A stretch of 64,000 bases of DNA from an uncultured Lachnospiraceae bacterium (GTDB lineage: Bacteria > Bacillota > Clostridia > Lachnospirales > Lachnospiraceae), in contig CAJUIP010000016.1 of the NCBI GenBank assembly GCA_910586315.1, forward strand, positions 1 through 64,000. Direction: 5' to 3'. Position 1 is the first letter of the stretch. Each line of letters starts with the position of its first letter. Of this stretch, positions 8,532 to 17,289 are shown piece after piece. A program made the translations under genes and the position numbers. The notes beneath the pieces were generated by a model that searched no databases, was not told where the DNA came from, and saw only the letters and a program-made list of their open reading frames with translations.

Positions 8532-8640
8532 CGCGCACGAAAACTCACACATTTTCTGATTAGGTGCTTTTTATTATACCGAAAAAACATCCAGAAGTAT
8601 ATGGACAGAATATGTAGAATTTCTTAATTTTCTATTTCCA

Positions 8641-8668
8641 TTGACAGGAAAATATGGTATGGTAAAAT
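8641..8668 (+). promoter_or_regulatory. Sigma-A promoter for the EFR1 protein gene
   Basis: TTGACA at 8641-8646 and TAAAAT at 8663-8668 are separated by 16 bases. The predicted transcript starts about 30 bases before the AGGAGG-type ribosome binding site of the gene at 8706. Confidence 0.7.
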
Positions 8669-8705
8669 AGGAAAAAGCACAATATCTTGGTGGAGGAGAA
8701 TGGAA

Positions 8706-9533
8706 ATGAATAGAAAAAAAGTGTGGGCTGTATATTTTAGCGCCACAGATACCACGAAAAAAGTAGTTTTGTCCATCGCTGACGAGGCGGCAAAGCTTTT
8801 GGGAGCGGAACGTGAGGATTATGATTTCACGCTTCCGGCCATGCGGACAAGCGGATTTGCCGCTGCAAACGATGATCTTGTTATTTTCGGAACGCCGGTA
8901 TATGCCGGACGGGTTCCCAATGTGCTGTTAAAATATCTGGCGACCATTCAGGGAAACGGGGCTCTGGCAGTTCCGGTTGTGCTGTTCGGGAACCGGAACT
9001 TTGACGATGGTTTGATTGAACTGAGGGATATCCTTGAGAATGCAGGCTTTCATACTGTAGCGGCCGCTGCCTTTGTGGGAGAGCATTCTTTCTCAAAGAC
9101 ACTGGCAGCCGGGAGGCCGGATGCAGAGGATATGAAAGAAGCCGTTTCTTTCGCGGCAAAGGTTGCCGAAAAGGTACGCGGCCTTTCGGAGAACACAGCC
9201 TGGGAGCCGGTGTTCGTGGAAGGCGTTCCGCATCCCTACCGCGGCTACTATCAGCCCAGAGACAGAAAGGGCGTTTCCATTGATATCCGCAAGGTGAAGC
9301 CTCTCACAAGCGATGCCTGCGACGACTGTAAGATCTGTGCCGATGTCTGTCCCATGGGTTCCATTAACCGTGACAATGTGCGTGAATTCACAGGAATCTG
9401 CATTAAATGCGGTGCATGTATTAAAAAGTGCCCAAAACAGGCAAAATACTATGAAGATGAGGGTTATTTGTATCATCAGCATGAACTGGAAGAGGGCTAC
9501 ACCCGGCGGGCCGCCATTTCCCTCTTCCTATAA
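8706..9533 (+). CDS. EFR1-type flavodoxin/ferredoxin fusion protein
   Basis: 275 residues with two redox modules. Residues 1-160 form a flavodoxin-like FMN domain (VYFSATDTTKKV phosphate loop, FGTPVYAGRVPN). Residues 195-245 carry two [4Fe-4S] clusters of bacterial ferredoxin type, CDDCKICADVC and CIKCGACIKKC, each with a following Cys-Pro. It should pass single electrons between a flavin and Fe-S partners in the cytoplasm; the partner is not encoded nearby. The ATG at 8706 is preferred to the one at 8700 because the latter is only 2-3 bases from GGAGGA. A good promoter lies at 8641-8668. Confidence 0.88.
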   Translation: MNRKKVWAVYFSATDTTKKVVLSIADEAAKLLGAEREDYDFTLPAMRTSGFAAANDDLVIFGTPVYAGRVPNVLLKYLATIQGNGALAVPVVLFGNRNFDDGLIELRDILENAGFHTVAAAAFVGEHSFSKTLAAGRPDAEDMKEAVSFAAKVAEKVRGLSENTAWEPVFVEGVPHPYRGYYQPRDRKGVSIDIRKVKPLTSDACDDCKICADVCPMGSINRDNVREFTGICIKCGACIKKCPKQAKYYEDEGYLYHQHELEEGYTRRAAISLFL

Positions 9534-9687
9534 ATTGGGAATGCCTGGTATGCCCTTTCCGCGCGTGAATGCACGCCTGCACGAAGAGGGAGTCTTGCGT
9601 TATGTGTCCGTGCCCGGCACGAGTGTGTATGAAAGCGCACACGTTTTATAAGTTTTGAAAGTATGAACCATAGAAGGAGGAATTTCC

Positions 9688-10398
9688 ATGAAAGCAATAT
9701 CTCTTGCAGAGGAATTGAAGAGCAATTCTTACCCGGGAAGAGGAATCATAATTGGAAAGTCAAAGGATGGAAAGACGGCAGTTGCCGCCTATTTTATCAT
9801 GGGGAGAAGCGAGAACAGCAGGAATCGTGTCTTTGTTGAAGAGGGGGAAGGAATCCGTACCCAGGCTTTCGATCCGGAAAAGCTTGAGGATCCCAGCCTG
9901 ATTATCTATGCGCCTGTCCGCGTTCTCGGAAATAAAACCATCATAACAAACGGAGACCAGACGGACACCATTTACCAGGGAATGGATATACAGCTTACCT
10001 TTGAGCAGTCCCTGCGTTGCCGGAAATTCGAGCCGGACGCTCCCAACTATACCCCTAGAATTTCGGGGATCATGCACCTGGAGAATGGCGGCTACAATTA
10101 TGCCATGTCCATTTTAAAGAGCAGCGACGGAAATCCTGACAGCTGCAGCCGTTTTACGTTTGCATACGAAAATCCTCTCTGCGGCGAGGGCCATTTTATT
10201 CATACCTATATGGGCGATGGAAATCCCCTTCCAAGCTTTGAAGGCGAACCGAAGCGCGTGGAGATAGAAGGCGACATTGACACCTTCACATCCATGGTGT
10301 GGGAGAGCTTAAATGAGGACAATAAGGTTTCCCTGTTTGTCCGCTTTCTTGATATTGAGACCGGGAAATACGAGAGCAGAATTGTAAATAAGAATTAG
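9688..10398 (+). CDS. purO: IMP cyclohydrolase, PurO-type
   Basis: Predicted to close the ring of FAICAR to give IMP, the last step of purine synthesis. The 236-residue protein begins SLAEELKSNSYPGRGIIIG, with FIMGRSENSRNR, RVLGNKTIITNGDQTDTIY and SGIMHLENGGYNYAMSILK, all typical of the PurO-type (IMP_cyclohyd) family first known from archaea. The ATG follows AGAAGGAGG. The next gene encodes the other half of classical PurH and begins within about 20 bases, so the two should act in sequence from one mRNA. This is the split arrangement replacing bifunctional PurH. Confidence 0.9.
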   Translation: MKAISLAEELKSNSYPGRGIIIGKSKDGKTAVAAYFIMGRSENSRNRVFVEEGEGIRTQAFDPEKLEDPSLIIYAPVRVLGNKTIITNGDQTDTIYQGMDIQLTFEQSLRCRKFEPDAPNYTPRISGIMHLENGGYNYAMSILKSSDGNPDSCSRFTFAYENPLCGEGHFIHTYMGDGNPLPSFEGEPKRVEIEGDIDTFTSMVWESLNEDNKVSLFVRFLDIETGKYESRIVNKN

Positions 10399-10418
10399 TG
10401 CCAGAGGAGACAAAAGAA

Positions 10419-11597
10419 ATGAAAGAAATGGAATTGAAATACGGCTGCAATCCCAATCAGAAGCCGTCCAGGGTATTCATGGCAGACGAAAGAGACCTGC
10501 CAATCACCATTTTAAACGGGAAACCGGGCTATATTAATCTGTTGGATGCCTTTAACGGCTGGCAGCTGGTGAAAGAGCTTAAGGCTGCCACAAAGCTTTC
10601 GGCTGCCACTTCCTTTAAGCATGTGTCCCCGGCTGGGGCCGCTGTGGGACTTCCCATGGATGATGTGCTGAAAAAAATATACTGGGTGGACGATCTGGGG
10701 GAACTTTCCCCGCTGGCATGCGCCTACGCGAGGGCCAGAGGCGCGGACCGCATGTCCTCCTTTGGAGATTTTATTTCCCTCTCCGACGTGTGCGATGTGG
10801 AAACGGCGAAACTAATCAAGCGGGAAGTTTCCGACGGTGTTATTGCGCCCGGATATGAGCCGGAGGCGTTAGAGATTTTAAAGGATAAGAAGAGCGGAAA
10901 TTACAATGTCATTCAAATCGACGAGTTATATGTACCTGCCCCCGTTGAGCATAAAGAAGTGTTCGGCGTGACCTTTGAGCAGGGAAGAAATAATCTGGAA
11001 ATCAACAGGGAGCTGCTTTCCAACGTGGTCACAGAAAATAAAGAAATTCCGGATGAAGCGAAAATTGACCTGATGATTGCCTTAATTACCTTAAAATACA
11101 CCCAGTCCAACTCGGTATGCTATGTTAAGGGCGGACAGGCTATCGGTATTGGCGCAGGCCAGCAGTCCAGAGTTCACTGTACCCGTCTGGCAGGACAGAA
11201 AGCCGACAACTGGTTTTTACGGCAGGCTCCGCAGGTATTAAACCTTCCGTTTATTGAGAAGATTAAACGGGCGGACCGTGATAACGCCATTGATGTTTAC
11301 ATTGGCGACGAGTATATGGATGTTCTGGCCGATGGCCAGTGGCAGAAGGTCTTCACAGAGAAGCCGCCGGTATTTACAAGAGAAGAGAAGAGAGCATGGC
11401 TCGACAAAATGCAGGATGTCGCCCTGGGCTCCGACGCCTTCTTCCCCTTTGGGGACAACATCGAGCGCGCCCATAAGAGCGGTGTAAAGTATATTGCACA
11501 GCCGGGTGGTTCCGTCCGTGATGACAATGTCATTGAGGTCTGCAACAAATACGGCATGGCCATGGCGTTTACGGGGATACGGCTGTTCCATCACTAA
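10419..11597 (+). CDS. Stand-alone AICAR formyltransferase (PurH C-terminal domain homologue)
   Basis: Transfers a formyl group from 10-formyl-THF to AICAR to give FAICAR. The 392-residue protein aligns with the transformylase part of PurH: LKYGCNPNQKPSR at the start, SFKHVSPAGAA near residue 65 (conserved Lys-His), KYTQSNSVCYVKGGQAIGIGAGQQSR near residue 225, and a GGSVRDD near the end. The cyclohydrolase domain is absent; PurO upstream supplies it. A GTG at 10398, inside the purO stop, is in frame, but the ATG at 10419 sits nine bases after GAGGAGA and gives the usual start. Confidence 0.93.
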   Translation: MKEMELKYGCNPNQKPSRVFMADERDLPITILNGKPGYINLLDAFNGWQLVKELKAATKLSAATSFKHVSPAGAAVGLPMDDVLKKIYWVDDLGELSPLACAYARARGADRMSSFGDFISLSDVCDVETAKLIKREVSDGVIAPGYEPEALEILKDKKSGNYNVIQIDELYVPAPVEHKEVFGVTFEQGRNNLEINRELLSNVVTENKEIPDEAKIDLMIALITLKYTQSNSVCYVKGGQAIGIGAGQQSRVHCTRLAGQKADNWFLRQAPQVLNLPFIEKIKRADRDNAIDVYIGDEYMDVLADGQWQKVFTEKPPVFTREEKRAWLDKMQDVALGSDAFFPFGDNIERAHKSGVKYIAQPGGSVRDDNVIEVCNKYGMAMAFTGIRLFHH

Positions 11598-11735
11598 TAT
11601 ACTGTTATACTGTCTGTATTATATTCAGCCAAATCTCTTTGTCTATTCGCCGGTTTGCTGCGTTGGCTTTTCCGGCCGCAGTCTCGTTACGCCTGCGTTT
11701 TTGTTAAATGAGTCCGTAATAGGGAGGGAATTCCT

Positions 11736-12713
11736 GTGACATCCAGTCAGGAATATTTTATGATCGTGGCGAAAAGCCTGAACATGACACAATCCGCGAA
11801 GGAATTATTTATATCTCAGCAAAGCCTTTCTTATCATATCAGTCAGTTGGAAAAGCAATATCATACACAACTGTTTGTCCGTAAACCGGCCCTTCGCCTG
11901 ACGCAGGCAGGGGAACACCTGTTGGTAAGACTGGAAAAGCTGGCCAAAATGGAGCGGGACATTCAGGCTGAAATGCAGGATTTCAGTATCGTGCCCCAGG
12001 GAGAACTGATCGTAGGAATGCATCCGTCCCGTTTTAATCTTTTGTCACCATTGGTCTGCCCGGAATTTCGGAGACGTGTACCGGGCACGCGGCTTAAGAT
12101 TCTGCCGGGAACCACATCGCAATTTGAGTCACAGCTTTTGCGCGGGGAACTGGACGTTTTTATTGGTGTGAATCCGCATTTTTATCCCAATACAGAAATA
12201 CGGAAACTTCTGCATGAAACGGCTTATGTCGCAGTACCATGTTGGATGTGGCAGGAAAAATACGGACAGTTGGCAGAAGAAAAGGAAAAGCTTGCAAAAC
12301 GGGAGGGGCTTGATCTACATGAGATTATTGATTTTCCGTTTGTGGACTGTCTGGTCGGCCACAGCCAGCTGCAGGCCTATATGAAAAACTATGTTGAGGG
12401 AATAGGCCTGCACTGGAATGGTGTAATTTCCTGCTCCGATCCGATTGCTTACCTTGTTATGGAGAACCATTCGCAGGTATCGGCGATTTTCCCTCAGGGT
12501 CATATACTCATATTAGAACAGATCAATGCCAGACGTAAGCCGGAGGATCGGCTTATGTGGTTTCCGGTTCGAGATATTGACTGGGAAGATAATTTGTGCA
12601 TTGTATGGTGTAAGGATGTCTATGTTTCCCAAACACTTCAGATGTTTATTGAAATTGTCCAAAAGGTGTTTCAAAAAATAGAATATGGTGAATTCCATTC
12701 AGGATATCATTAA
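11736..12713 (+). CDS. LysR-family transcriptional regulator
   Basis: 325 residues. The N-terminal winged helix-turn-helix is clear (NMTQSAKELFISQQSLSYHISQLEKQY), followed by the linker helix and a periplasmic-binding-protein-like effector domain from about residue 90. The start is GTG at 11736, after GGGAGGGAATTCCT. The gene ends in a strong terminator (12723-12758). It lies directly before the CitE/GltS/ICL operon on the same strand and is the best candidate for its activator, with the effector likely being the organic acid substrate. LysR proteins are more often divergent from their targets, so this link is inferred from position only. Confidence 0.88.
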   Translation: MTSSQEYFMIVAKSLNMTQSAKELFISQQSLSYHISQLEKQYHTQLFVRKPALRLTQAGEHLLVRLEKLAKMERDIQAEMQDFSIVPQGELIVGMHPSRFNLLSPLVCPEFRRRVPGTRLKILPGTTSQFESQLLRGELDVFIGVNPHFYPNTEIRKLLHETAYVAVPCWMWQEKYGQLAEEKEKLAKREGLDLHEIIDFPFVDCLVGHSQLQAYMKNYVEGIGLHWNGVISCSDPIAYLVMENHSQVSAIFPQGHILILEQINARRKPEDRLMWFPVRDIDWEDNLCIVWCKDVYVSQTLQMFIEIVQKVFQKIEYGEFHSGYH

Positions 12714-12722
12714 GATCCAAAC

Positions 12723-12758
12723 GGGGACTTTTCGATTGTGGGAAGTCCTCTTTTTTTT
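12723..12758 (+). terminator. Intrinsic terminator after the LysR gene
   Basis: GGGGACTT (12723-12730) pairs with AAGTCCTC (12743-12750), followed at once by eight T residues (12751-12758). It begins nine bases after the stop codon, separating the regulator transcript from the operon at 13176. Confidence 0.9.
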
Positions 12759-12840
12759 ACACGGGCAGCGAGCCAAAGTCCATGCCTGCATGAGATCTTG
12801 GCGACTGCCGTGATAACTTGAGAAACTTGCAATGTGTGTT

Positions 12841-12930
12841 TCTCATAGTTTCACAGGGCAGACCTTGTTACGTTACCATATAAAAGTGAGATGGTAGAAG
12901 AAGGTCTTTCCCACGAAACAAAAAGCACTT
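12841..12930. repeat. Dispersed repeat, copy 2 (TCTCATAG...AGATGG family)
   Basis: Matches 8453-8531: TCTCATAG, then ACCTTGTTACGTTA, GAGATGGTAGAAGA, CACGAAACAAAAAGCACTT. It lies in the 460-bp gap before the CitE-like gene. The rest of that gap (12931-13175) has no protein-like frame; it contains direct and inverted GGATCC/GATCCGC-like words around 13009-13070 that could be LysR operator sites, unproven. Confidence 0.5.
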
Positions 12931-13175
12931 TATGCCTCGTATTGTACCGCGGCGGGCCGCCTGGCAAGTAAGGGAAGAGCGATATTGCCACAAAGAGGAC
13001 TATGTGATCCGTACAAGCGGATTTATGTTTCACAAAACCAGATAAGTATGTAAAAATATGTATATGGGATCCGCTCCCACCCAACAGCATGACACAGCAG
13101 CCGGACAGTATTTTGTGATTGAAAGACTTTCACTCCTATTTGTGCCGCCGGCCTGACTGAGGAAAGGAGATTACA

Positions 13176-14075
13176 ATGAATCAATGCAAGAGACTGCGGC
13201 GCTCGTTAGCGTGGGCGATGGCATTAAAACCGGAGGAGCTAAAACAGCTTATTGCCGGATGCTGTGACGGAATCGTACTTGATCTGGAGGATGGAGTTCT
13301 GATTACACAAAAAGAAACAGCCCGCACGGCAACCTGCCAAATACTCCAGAACTTAAATTTCGGTAAAAAGGAACGAATTGTCCGTGTAAACCCGGTGGAC
13401 AGCAAATTTTTCGAGTCTGATATGACAGAGGTGATCGCGAAAGGCCTGCCGGATGCGATTCGCCTTCCCAAATGTGAACATACAGAAGATGTTCTGATGG
13501 TGGAACGTATGCTCACACAGATTGAAAAAGATAATAATATGACACAGAACACAATTGAAATTCTTGCCATGATCGAGACGCCGTTAGGAGTCAGGAATGC
13601 ATATGACATCGCGGTTTGCTGTAAGCGCGTAACAGCGCTCAGCCTGGGAATGGAAGATATGTGCAGAGAATTCGGCGTCAAACGCCGTTATGAAAACAAT
13701 GCTCTGGATATGTTGTATCTGAGACAAAAACTGGTATTGGATGCGAAAGCGGCGGGGGTGCAGATTCTTGATTCTGCGTTATTGAACTTTGATGATATTG
13801 AGTCTACCAGGCGCGAAGCAGTTGAGTCAAAACAAACCGGTTTTACGGGGCGTTCCGTACAGGGAAATGAACAGGCAAAGCTGGTCAACGATATTTTTAC
13901 ACCGGATGCAGAAGAGGTGGAAGATGCCCGTGGGATGGTTGCGGCTTATGAAGATGCCGGCGCTCATGGAGATACCGGTCATATTATGTACCACGGAAAA
14001 CTGGTATGTTATGCCGCATATACACACGCCTGTGACCTGCTTCGCTATGCCTTGCAGATTGAGGATCGTCAATAA
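13176..14075 (+). CDS. CitE-like / HpcH-HpaI-type acyl-CoA or 2-oxo-acid lyase
   Basis: 299 residues of the citrate lyase beta / malyl-CoA lyase TIM-barrel family. Visible landmarks are the substrate/metal segment GIVLDLEDGV (D36, E38, D39), VRVNPVDSKF near residue 75, LPKCEHTEDV, and MIETPLGVRNAYDIA near residue 130 with the metal-binding Glu. It should cleave a C-C bond in a 3-hydroxy-acid or its CoA ester, releasing acetyl-CoA, pyruvate or glyoxylate. There is no citD/citF/citC/citX, so it is not a classical citrate lyase subunit. It is the first gene of a three-gene operon. The start follows GGAAAGGAG. Confidence 0.82.
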   Translation: MNQCKRLRRSLAWAMALKPEELKQLIAGCCDGIVLDLEDGVLITQKETARTATCQILQNLNFGKKERIVRVNPVDSKFFESDMTEVIAKGLPDAIRLPKCEHTEDVLMVERMLTQIEKDNNMTQNTIEILAMIETPLGVRNAYDIAVCCKRVTALSLGMEDMCREFGVKRRYENNALDMLYLRQKLVLDAKAAGVQILDSALLNFDDIESTRREAVESKQTGFTGRSVQGNEQAKLVNDIFTPDAEEVEDARGMVAAYEDAGAHGDTGHIMYHGKLVCYAAYTHACDLLRYALQIEDRQ

Positions 14076-14124
14076 CCGTTGATTACAGCCGATGTTTTGG
14101 AAACAAAAGAAAGGATTTATCACT

Positions 14125-15447
14125 ATGACGTTTGGAACACTTTTTCAGGATTGGATGATTTTATGTGTATTCTTGTTGGTCGGATATGTTCTGCGCGAAA
14201 CGATTCCGGTGCTGCAGAAGATTTATCTTCCTTCCGCTGTAATAGGCGGAGCCGTAGCTCTGGTTGGCGGACAGCAGGTACTGGGAATTTGGGACGTCCC
14301 CGCTTCATTCTCCTCTTATTCCGGAACACTGATTGCACTGATTATGACCTCCATCGTATGGGGAGTAAAAATAAACAGGGACCGTATCAAGGGATATCTG
14401 GATTATCTTTGCTTTTTGAATACGGTCCAGTTCGGGCAGATTGCGATTGCGGCGTTAACCGGCATCGGACTGCGTTTGATTTGGAAAAATCTTCCCGAAG
14501 GATGGGGCTTAATGGCATTTTCCGCATATTTTGGAGGACATGGCACCGTTGCCACCTATGCCGGCGCATTTGAATCGCTGGGAATGGGGCAGGATTATGT
14601 CAGCATTGGTATGATTGAAGCTACCATGGGGCTTGTGTGTGCTGTGACAGTGGGAATGGTCATTGTCAATATCGGAATTCGAAAAGGGGAAGCCCGATAT
14701 GTCAAGTACATTGGAAAAATCGGCTCCTATTCAGAGAAGGGAGTCCTTCCGGAAGAAAAGCGCGTTTCGATTGGTACGCAGCGCGTACCTTCCGGATCGG
14801 TGAATGCGCTCGCATTCCAATTTGCCATGATGATGGCGCTTGTCTGGCTCGGAAAAAATATTTTTGCTGTTCTTGGTGCGAACGTCTGGTCCGGATTCAG
14901 TTCCATGCCGAACATGCTCTGGGGAATTTTGGGCGCTGTTATCGTATGGCCCATTCTCTGTAAACTGCATAGGGAGGATCTGGTTGATAAAAAAACGTGC
15001 TCACAGATTTCAGGATTCTGCCTGGATATTCTGATTGTCGGTTCGATTGCCACACTGAATCTTACGGTATTCAGTTCATACCTTGCTCCTATTTTGATAC
15101 AGTTTGTAGTCATTGTTTTATTTACAATTATGATTTGCTTCTGGTATAACAAAAAAATTGCAGCACATGAGTGGTTTGAAAAGAGTGTATTTGTTTTTGG
15201 TCAGGCAACCGGAGCAACTCCGACCGGACTTGCATTGCTGCGTGCCGTCGACCCGGATTCCATATGTACGGCGCCGGAAGCGCACGGCGTTGTAGCGGCG
15301 GTAAATAACCTGGGATTCTTCTGGCTTCCTGTTCTGCTTCCCACTCTGGCCGCAACCATGCCAATTGGTGAGATCAGTGTCGGATTGATTGGTTTTGCAG
15401 TGTTCTTTATTGTCGGGTGGATATTATTTGCAGGAAAGAACCGATAA
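14125..15447 (+). CDS. GltS-family sodium/carboxylate symporter
   Basis: 440-residue polytopic membrane protein with about 10-12 helices and the family segments FLLVGYVLRETIPVLQKIYLPSAVIGG, AYFGGHGTVATYAGAFESLG near residue 140, and FGQATGATPTGLALLRAVDPD near residue 365. GltS proteins import glutamate with Na+, but homologues accept other dicarboxylates. Between two lyases its load is probably the acid they cleave. The start at 14125 follows AAAGAAAGGA; an upstream in-frame ATG at 14092 would add a hydrophilic tail. It lies 49 bases after the CitE-like gene and 15 bases before the next gene. Confidence 0.88.
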   Translation: MTFGTLFQDWMILCVFLLVGYVLRETIPVLQKIYLPSAVIGGAVALVGGQQVLGIWDVPASFSSYSGTLIALIMTSIVWGVKINRDRIKGYLDYLCFLNTVQFGQIAIAALTGIGLRLIWKNLPEGWGLMAFSAYFGGHGTVATYAGAFESLGMGQDYVSIGMIEATMGLVCAVTVGMVIVNIGIRKGEARYVKYIGKIGSYSEKGVLPEEKRVSIGTQRVPSGSVNALAFQFAMMMALVWLGKNIFAVLGANVWSGFSSMPNMLWGILGAVIVWPILCKLHREDLVDKKTCSQISGFCLDILIVGSIATLNLTVFSSYLAPILIQFVVIVLFTIMICFWYNKKIAAHEWFEKSVFVFGQATGATPTGLALLRAVDPDSICTAPEAHGVVAAVNNLGFFWLPVLLPTLAATMPIGEISVGLIGFAVFFIVGWILFAGKNR

Positions 15448-15462
15448 GAAAAGGAGATACGT

Positions 15463-16353
15463 ATGACAGCTGCGGAAAAAAGAAAAGAACTTCAAAAATT
15501 GTTGAGGAGTGATGATGTCATTATGGCGCCAAGTGCCTATGATGCATTATCTGCGAAATGTATAGAAAAAGCGGGCTTTTCCCTTTGCTCTACGACAGGT
15601 TATGGGATGCATGGCGCACAGTTAGGATGCCCGGATAACGGCCTGCTTGCATTTAATGAGATGGAAGACGCACTGGGAAACATGGCAGATGCCATCGATA
15701 TTCCTTTGATTGCAGATGCCGAAGGCGGCTACGGAAATGCGGTCAATACCTGGCGGACGGTTCGGACATTTGAAAAGGCCGGGGTGGCGGGTCTGTTTAT
15801 TGAAGATCAGAAACTGCCGCCGAACTGCCCGTTTCTAAAAGAGAACGATATGATCAGCACAGAAGAAATGATAGGAAAGATCCATGCAGCGCTGGATGCC
15901 CGTACAGATGATAATTTTATTATTATTGCCCGTACAGAAGCCAGAGGTGACGAGGCAATCCGCCGCTGTAATCTCTATCTTGAAGCCGGCGCGGACATGG
16001 TAAAGCCTCTGCCAATGAGCCGTGAGGACATGATTCGGTTTCCGCAGGAAATTTCTGGTCTGCTCCATGTCGGTTTTGCCCCGGGAAAACCGTTCAGTGC
16101 AGGACTGACGGCGGAAGATGCCGGAGCACTGGGATACAAGATCGTTACATACCCGATGACCGCACTTTTCGCTGCAGTAAAAGCAATGCAGGATGCCATG
16201 CTGCATTTGAAAAAATATGGCTGCGATGATGGACTTCTGGACAATTTCATTACGATGGAGGAATATTTTCGTCTTGTGGATGCGGACAAATTCCGTTTCA
16301 TGGATCAGAAATATCTGCCAAGCAGAGCAAGTGGATGCGAAAACACGCTCTAA
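15463..16353 (+). CDS. Isocitrate lyase / PEP mutase-family C-C lyase, divergent active site
   Basis: 296 residues with the ICL/PEPM beta-barrel: APSAYDALSAKCIEKAGFSLCSTTGYG at the N-terminus, LIADAEGGYGNAVNTWRTV (D85, E87 at the metal site) and EDQKLPPNC, then IIIARTEARG. In methylisocitrate lyase the metal motif is DADTG and the flexible loop is KRCGH; here they are DAEGG and PNCPF. The cysteine (C122) is kept but its neighbours are not. The substrate is therefore probably not methylisocitrate; dimethylmalate-, citramalate- or oxaloacetate-type acids are alternatives. Last gene of the operon, start after AAGGAG. Confidence 0.82.
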   Translation: MTAAEKRKELQKLLRSDDVIMAPSAYDALSAKCIEKAGFSLCSTTGYGMHGAQLGCPDNGLLAFNEMEDALGNMADAIDIPLIADAEGGYGNAVNTWRTVRTFEKAGVAGLFIEDQKLPPNCPFLKENDMISTEEMIGKIHAALDARTDDNFIIIARTEARGDEAIRRCNLYLEAGADMVKPLPMSREDMIRFPQEISGLLHVGFAPGKPFSAGLTAEDAGALGYKIVTYPMTALFAAVKAMQDAMLHLKKYGCDDGLLDNFITMEEYFRLVDADKFRFMDQKYLPSRASGCENTL

Positions 16354-16473
16354 TGTTCTGTCCATATTATAGCTGACGAAACTACGCAGGACAGCGTGCC
16401 CGATTTATCGGGTATACAGGAGTGCTCTACTCATGCATCAGTGATTCGAGAGATGGAATATTGGAGGAGAGAA

Positions 16474-16526
16474 ATAGCCTGTTGTATCAGATTGGCTCCA
16501 TTGGAGTGTTTGAGACAGCAGGCTAT
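16474..16526. terminator. Terminator hairpin between convergent operon and fic gene
   Basis: ATAGCCTGTTGT (16474-16485) pairs with ACAGCAGGCTAT (16515-16526), 12 bp with one wobble, and encloses a smaller CTCCA/TGGAG stem. T-rich sequence (GTTTTCGTT) follows on the plus strand. It sits between the ICL-family gene and the minus-strand fic gene, so it may end both transcripts. Confidence 0.75.
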
Positions 16527-16533
16527 GTTTTCG

Positions 16534-17289
16534 TTATAATCTGAGCAGCCGGCAGTAATCCCGCTCTGTTTCGATCACACATTCGGCAATCAGTTTGGAG
16601 AACGGCTCCATATCGTTCAATCGTCTGGAAGCAGACAGGGCATTGATGTAATCATTCCGCCAAATCGGGGGAATAGATACCACGCCGTAACCAGCATTTA
16701 CAAGAATAAGGTTCATCAGGAGCCGGGCGGTTCTGCCGTTCCCATCAACAAATGGATGAATGTCGACCAGTCTTTTGTGTGCCATGGCCGCCAGCTCGAC
16801 AGGGTGAAGCGCAGACCGTGAGGAACATATTTGATCTGCCAGGTGTTTCATAAGCCGGGGGACTTCCTCCGGTGATGGCGGCATATATTCCGTTCCGGAA
16901 ATATAAACCTGAATGGACCGGTACTGGCCGGCCTGCTCTATGTCAACCTTTTGGTAAAACAGGCGGTGCAGCTTTTTGATGGCGTCCTCTGTGATGTTCA
17001 TATCCTGCTGCCTTGCCAGCTCCAGCATGAAATCGTAGGCGGCGCCATGGCCGACTGCCTCATAGCAGTCTTTCAGCGGACGTCCTCCAACAGTAATTCC
17101 GTCCTCCAGGAGTATTTTTGTCTCGGATATGGTGAGAGTATTTCCTTCCAGGGCATTACTGCTATAGGTAAATCCGACACGGAAATAATTATCCAAAGAT
17201 TTTAATTCTTCTTTTGTCAATGGCCGGGCAGAGGATATTTTTTGTTTGTAGAAATCAGCTTTTTGCAGCAGGTCTTGTAATGTTGACAT
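16534..17289 (-). CDS. Fic-domain protein (class II-type, N-terminal inhibitory motif)
   Basis: 251 residues. The Fic core HPFVDGNGRTARLL (near residue 190) has the catalytic His and the anion-binding GNGR loop, so it should transfer AMP or a similar nucleotide group to a protein hydroxyl. An autoinhibitory helix motif, SxxxEG in YSSNALEGNTL, lies N-terminal to the core (about residue 50), the class II layout. A C-terminal helical part follows. The start at 17289 follows GGGGAGG; the frame stays open 43 residues upstream, but that part has no ribosome binding site and unlike composition. The gene is alone next to tRNA-Leu, with a second Fic gene at 60936. Confidence 0.87.
   Translation of the reverse strand: MSTLQDLLQKADFYKQKISSARPLTKEELKSLDNYFRVGFTYSSNALEGNTLTISETKILLEDGITVGGRPLKDCYEAVGHGAAYDFMLELARQQDMNITEDAIKKLHRLFYQKVDIEQAGQYRSIQVYISGTEYMPPSPEEVPRLMKHLADQICSSRSALHPVELAAMAHKRLVDIHPFVDGNGRTARLLMNLILVNAGYGVVSIPPIWRNDYINALSASRRLNDMEPFSKLIAECVIETERDYCRLLRL

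Noticed and set aside
9609..9621. CGTGCCCGGCACG palindrome upstream of purO as a PurR-type operator
   Set aside because: It does not resemble the known PurBox (CGAA-rich) and occurs once, so no regulatory claim is made.
13176..14075. Citrate lyase beta subunit (citE) of a citrate fermentation operon
   Set aside because: The other citrate lyase genes (citC, citD, citF, citG/X) are absent and the neighbours are a GltS carrier and an ICL-family lyase.
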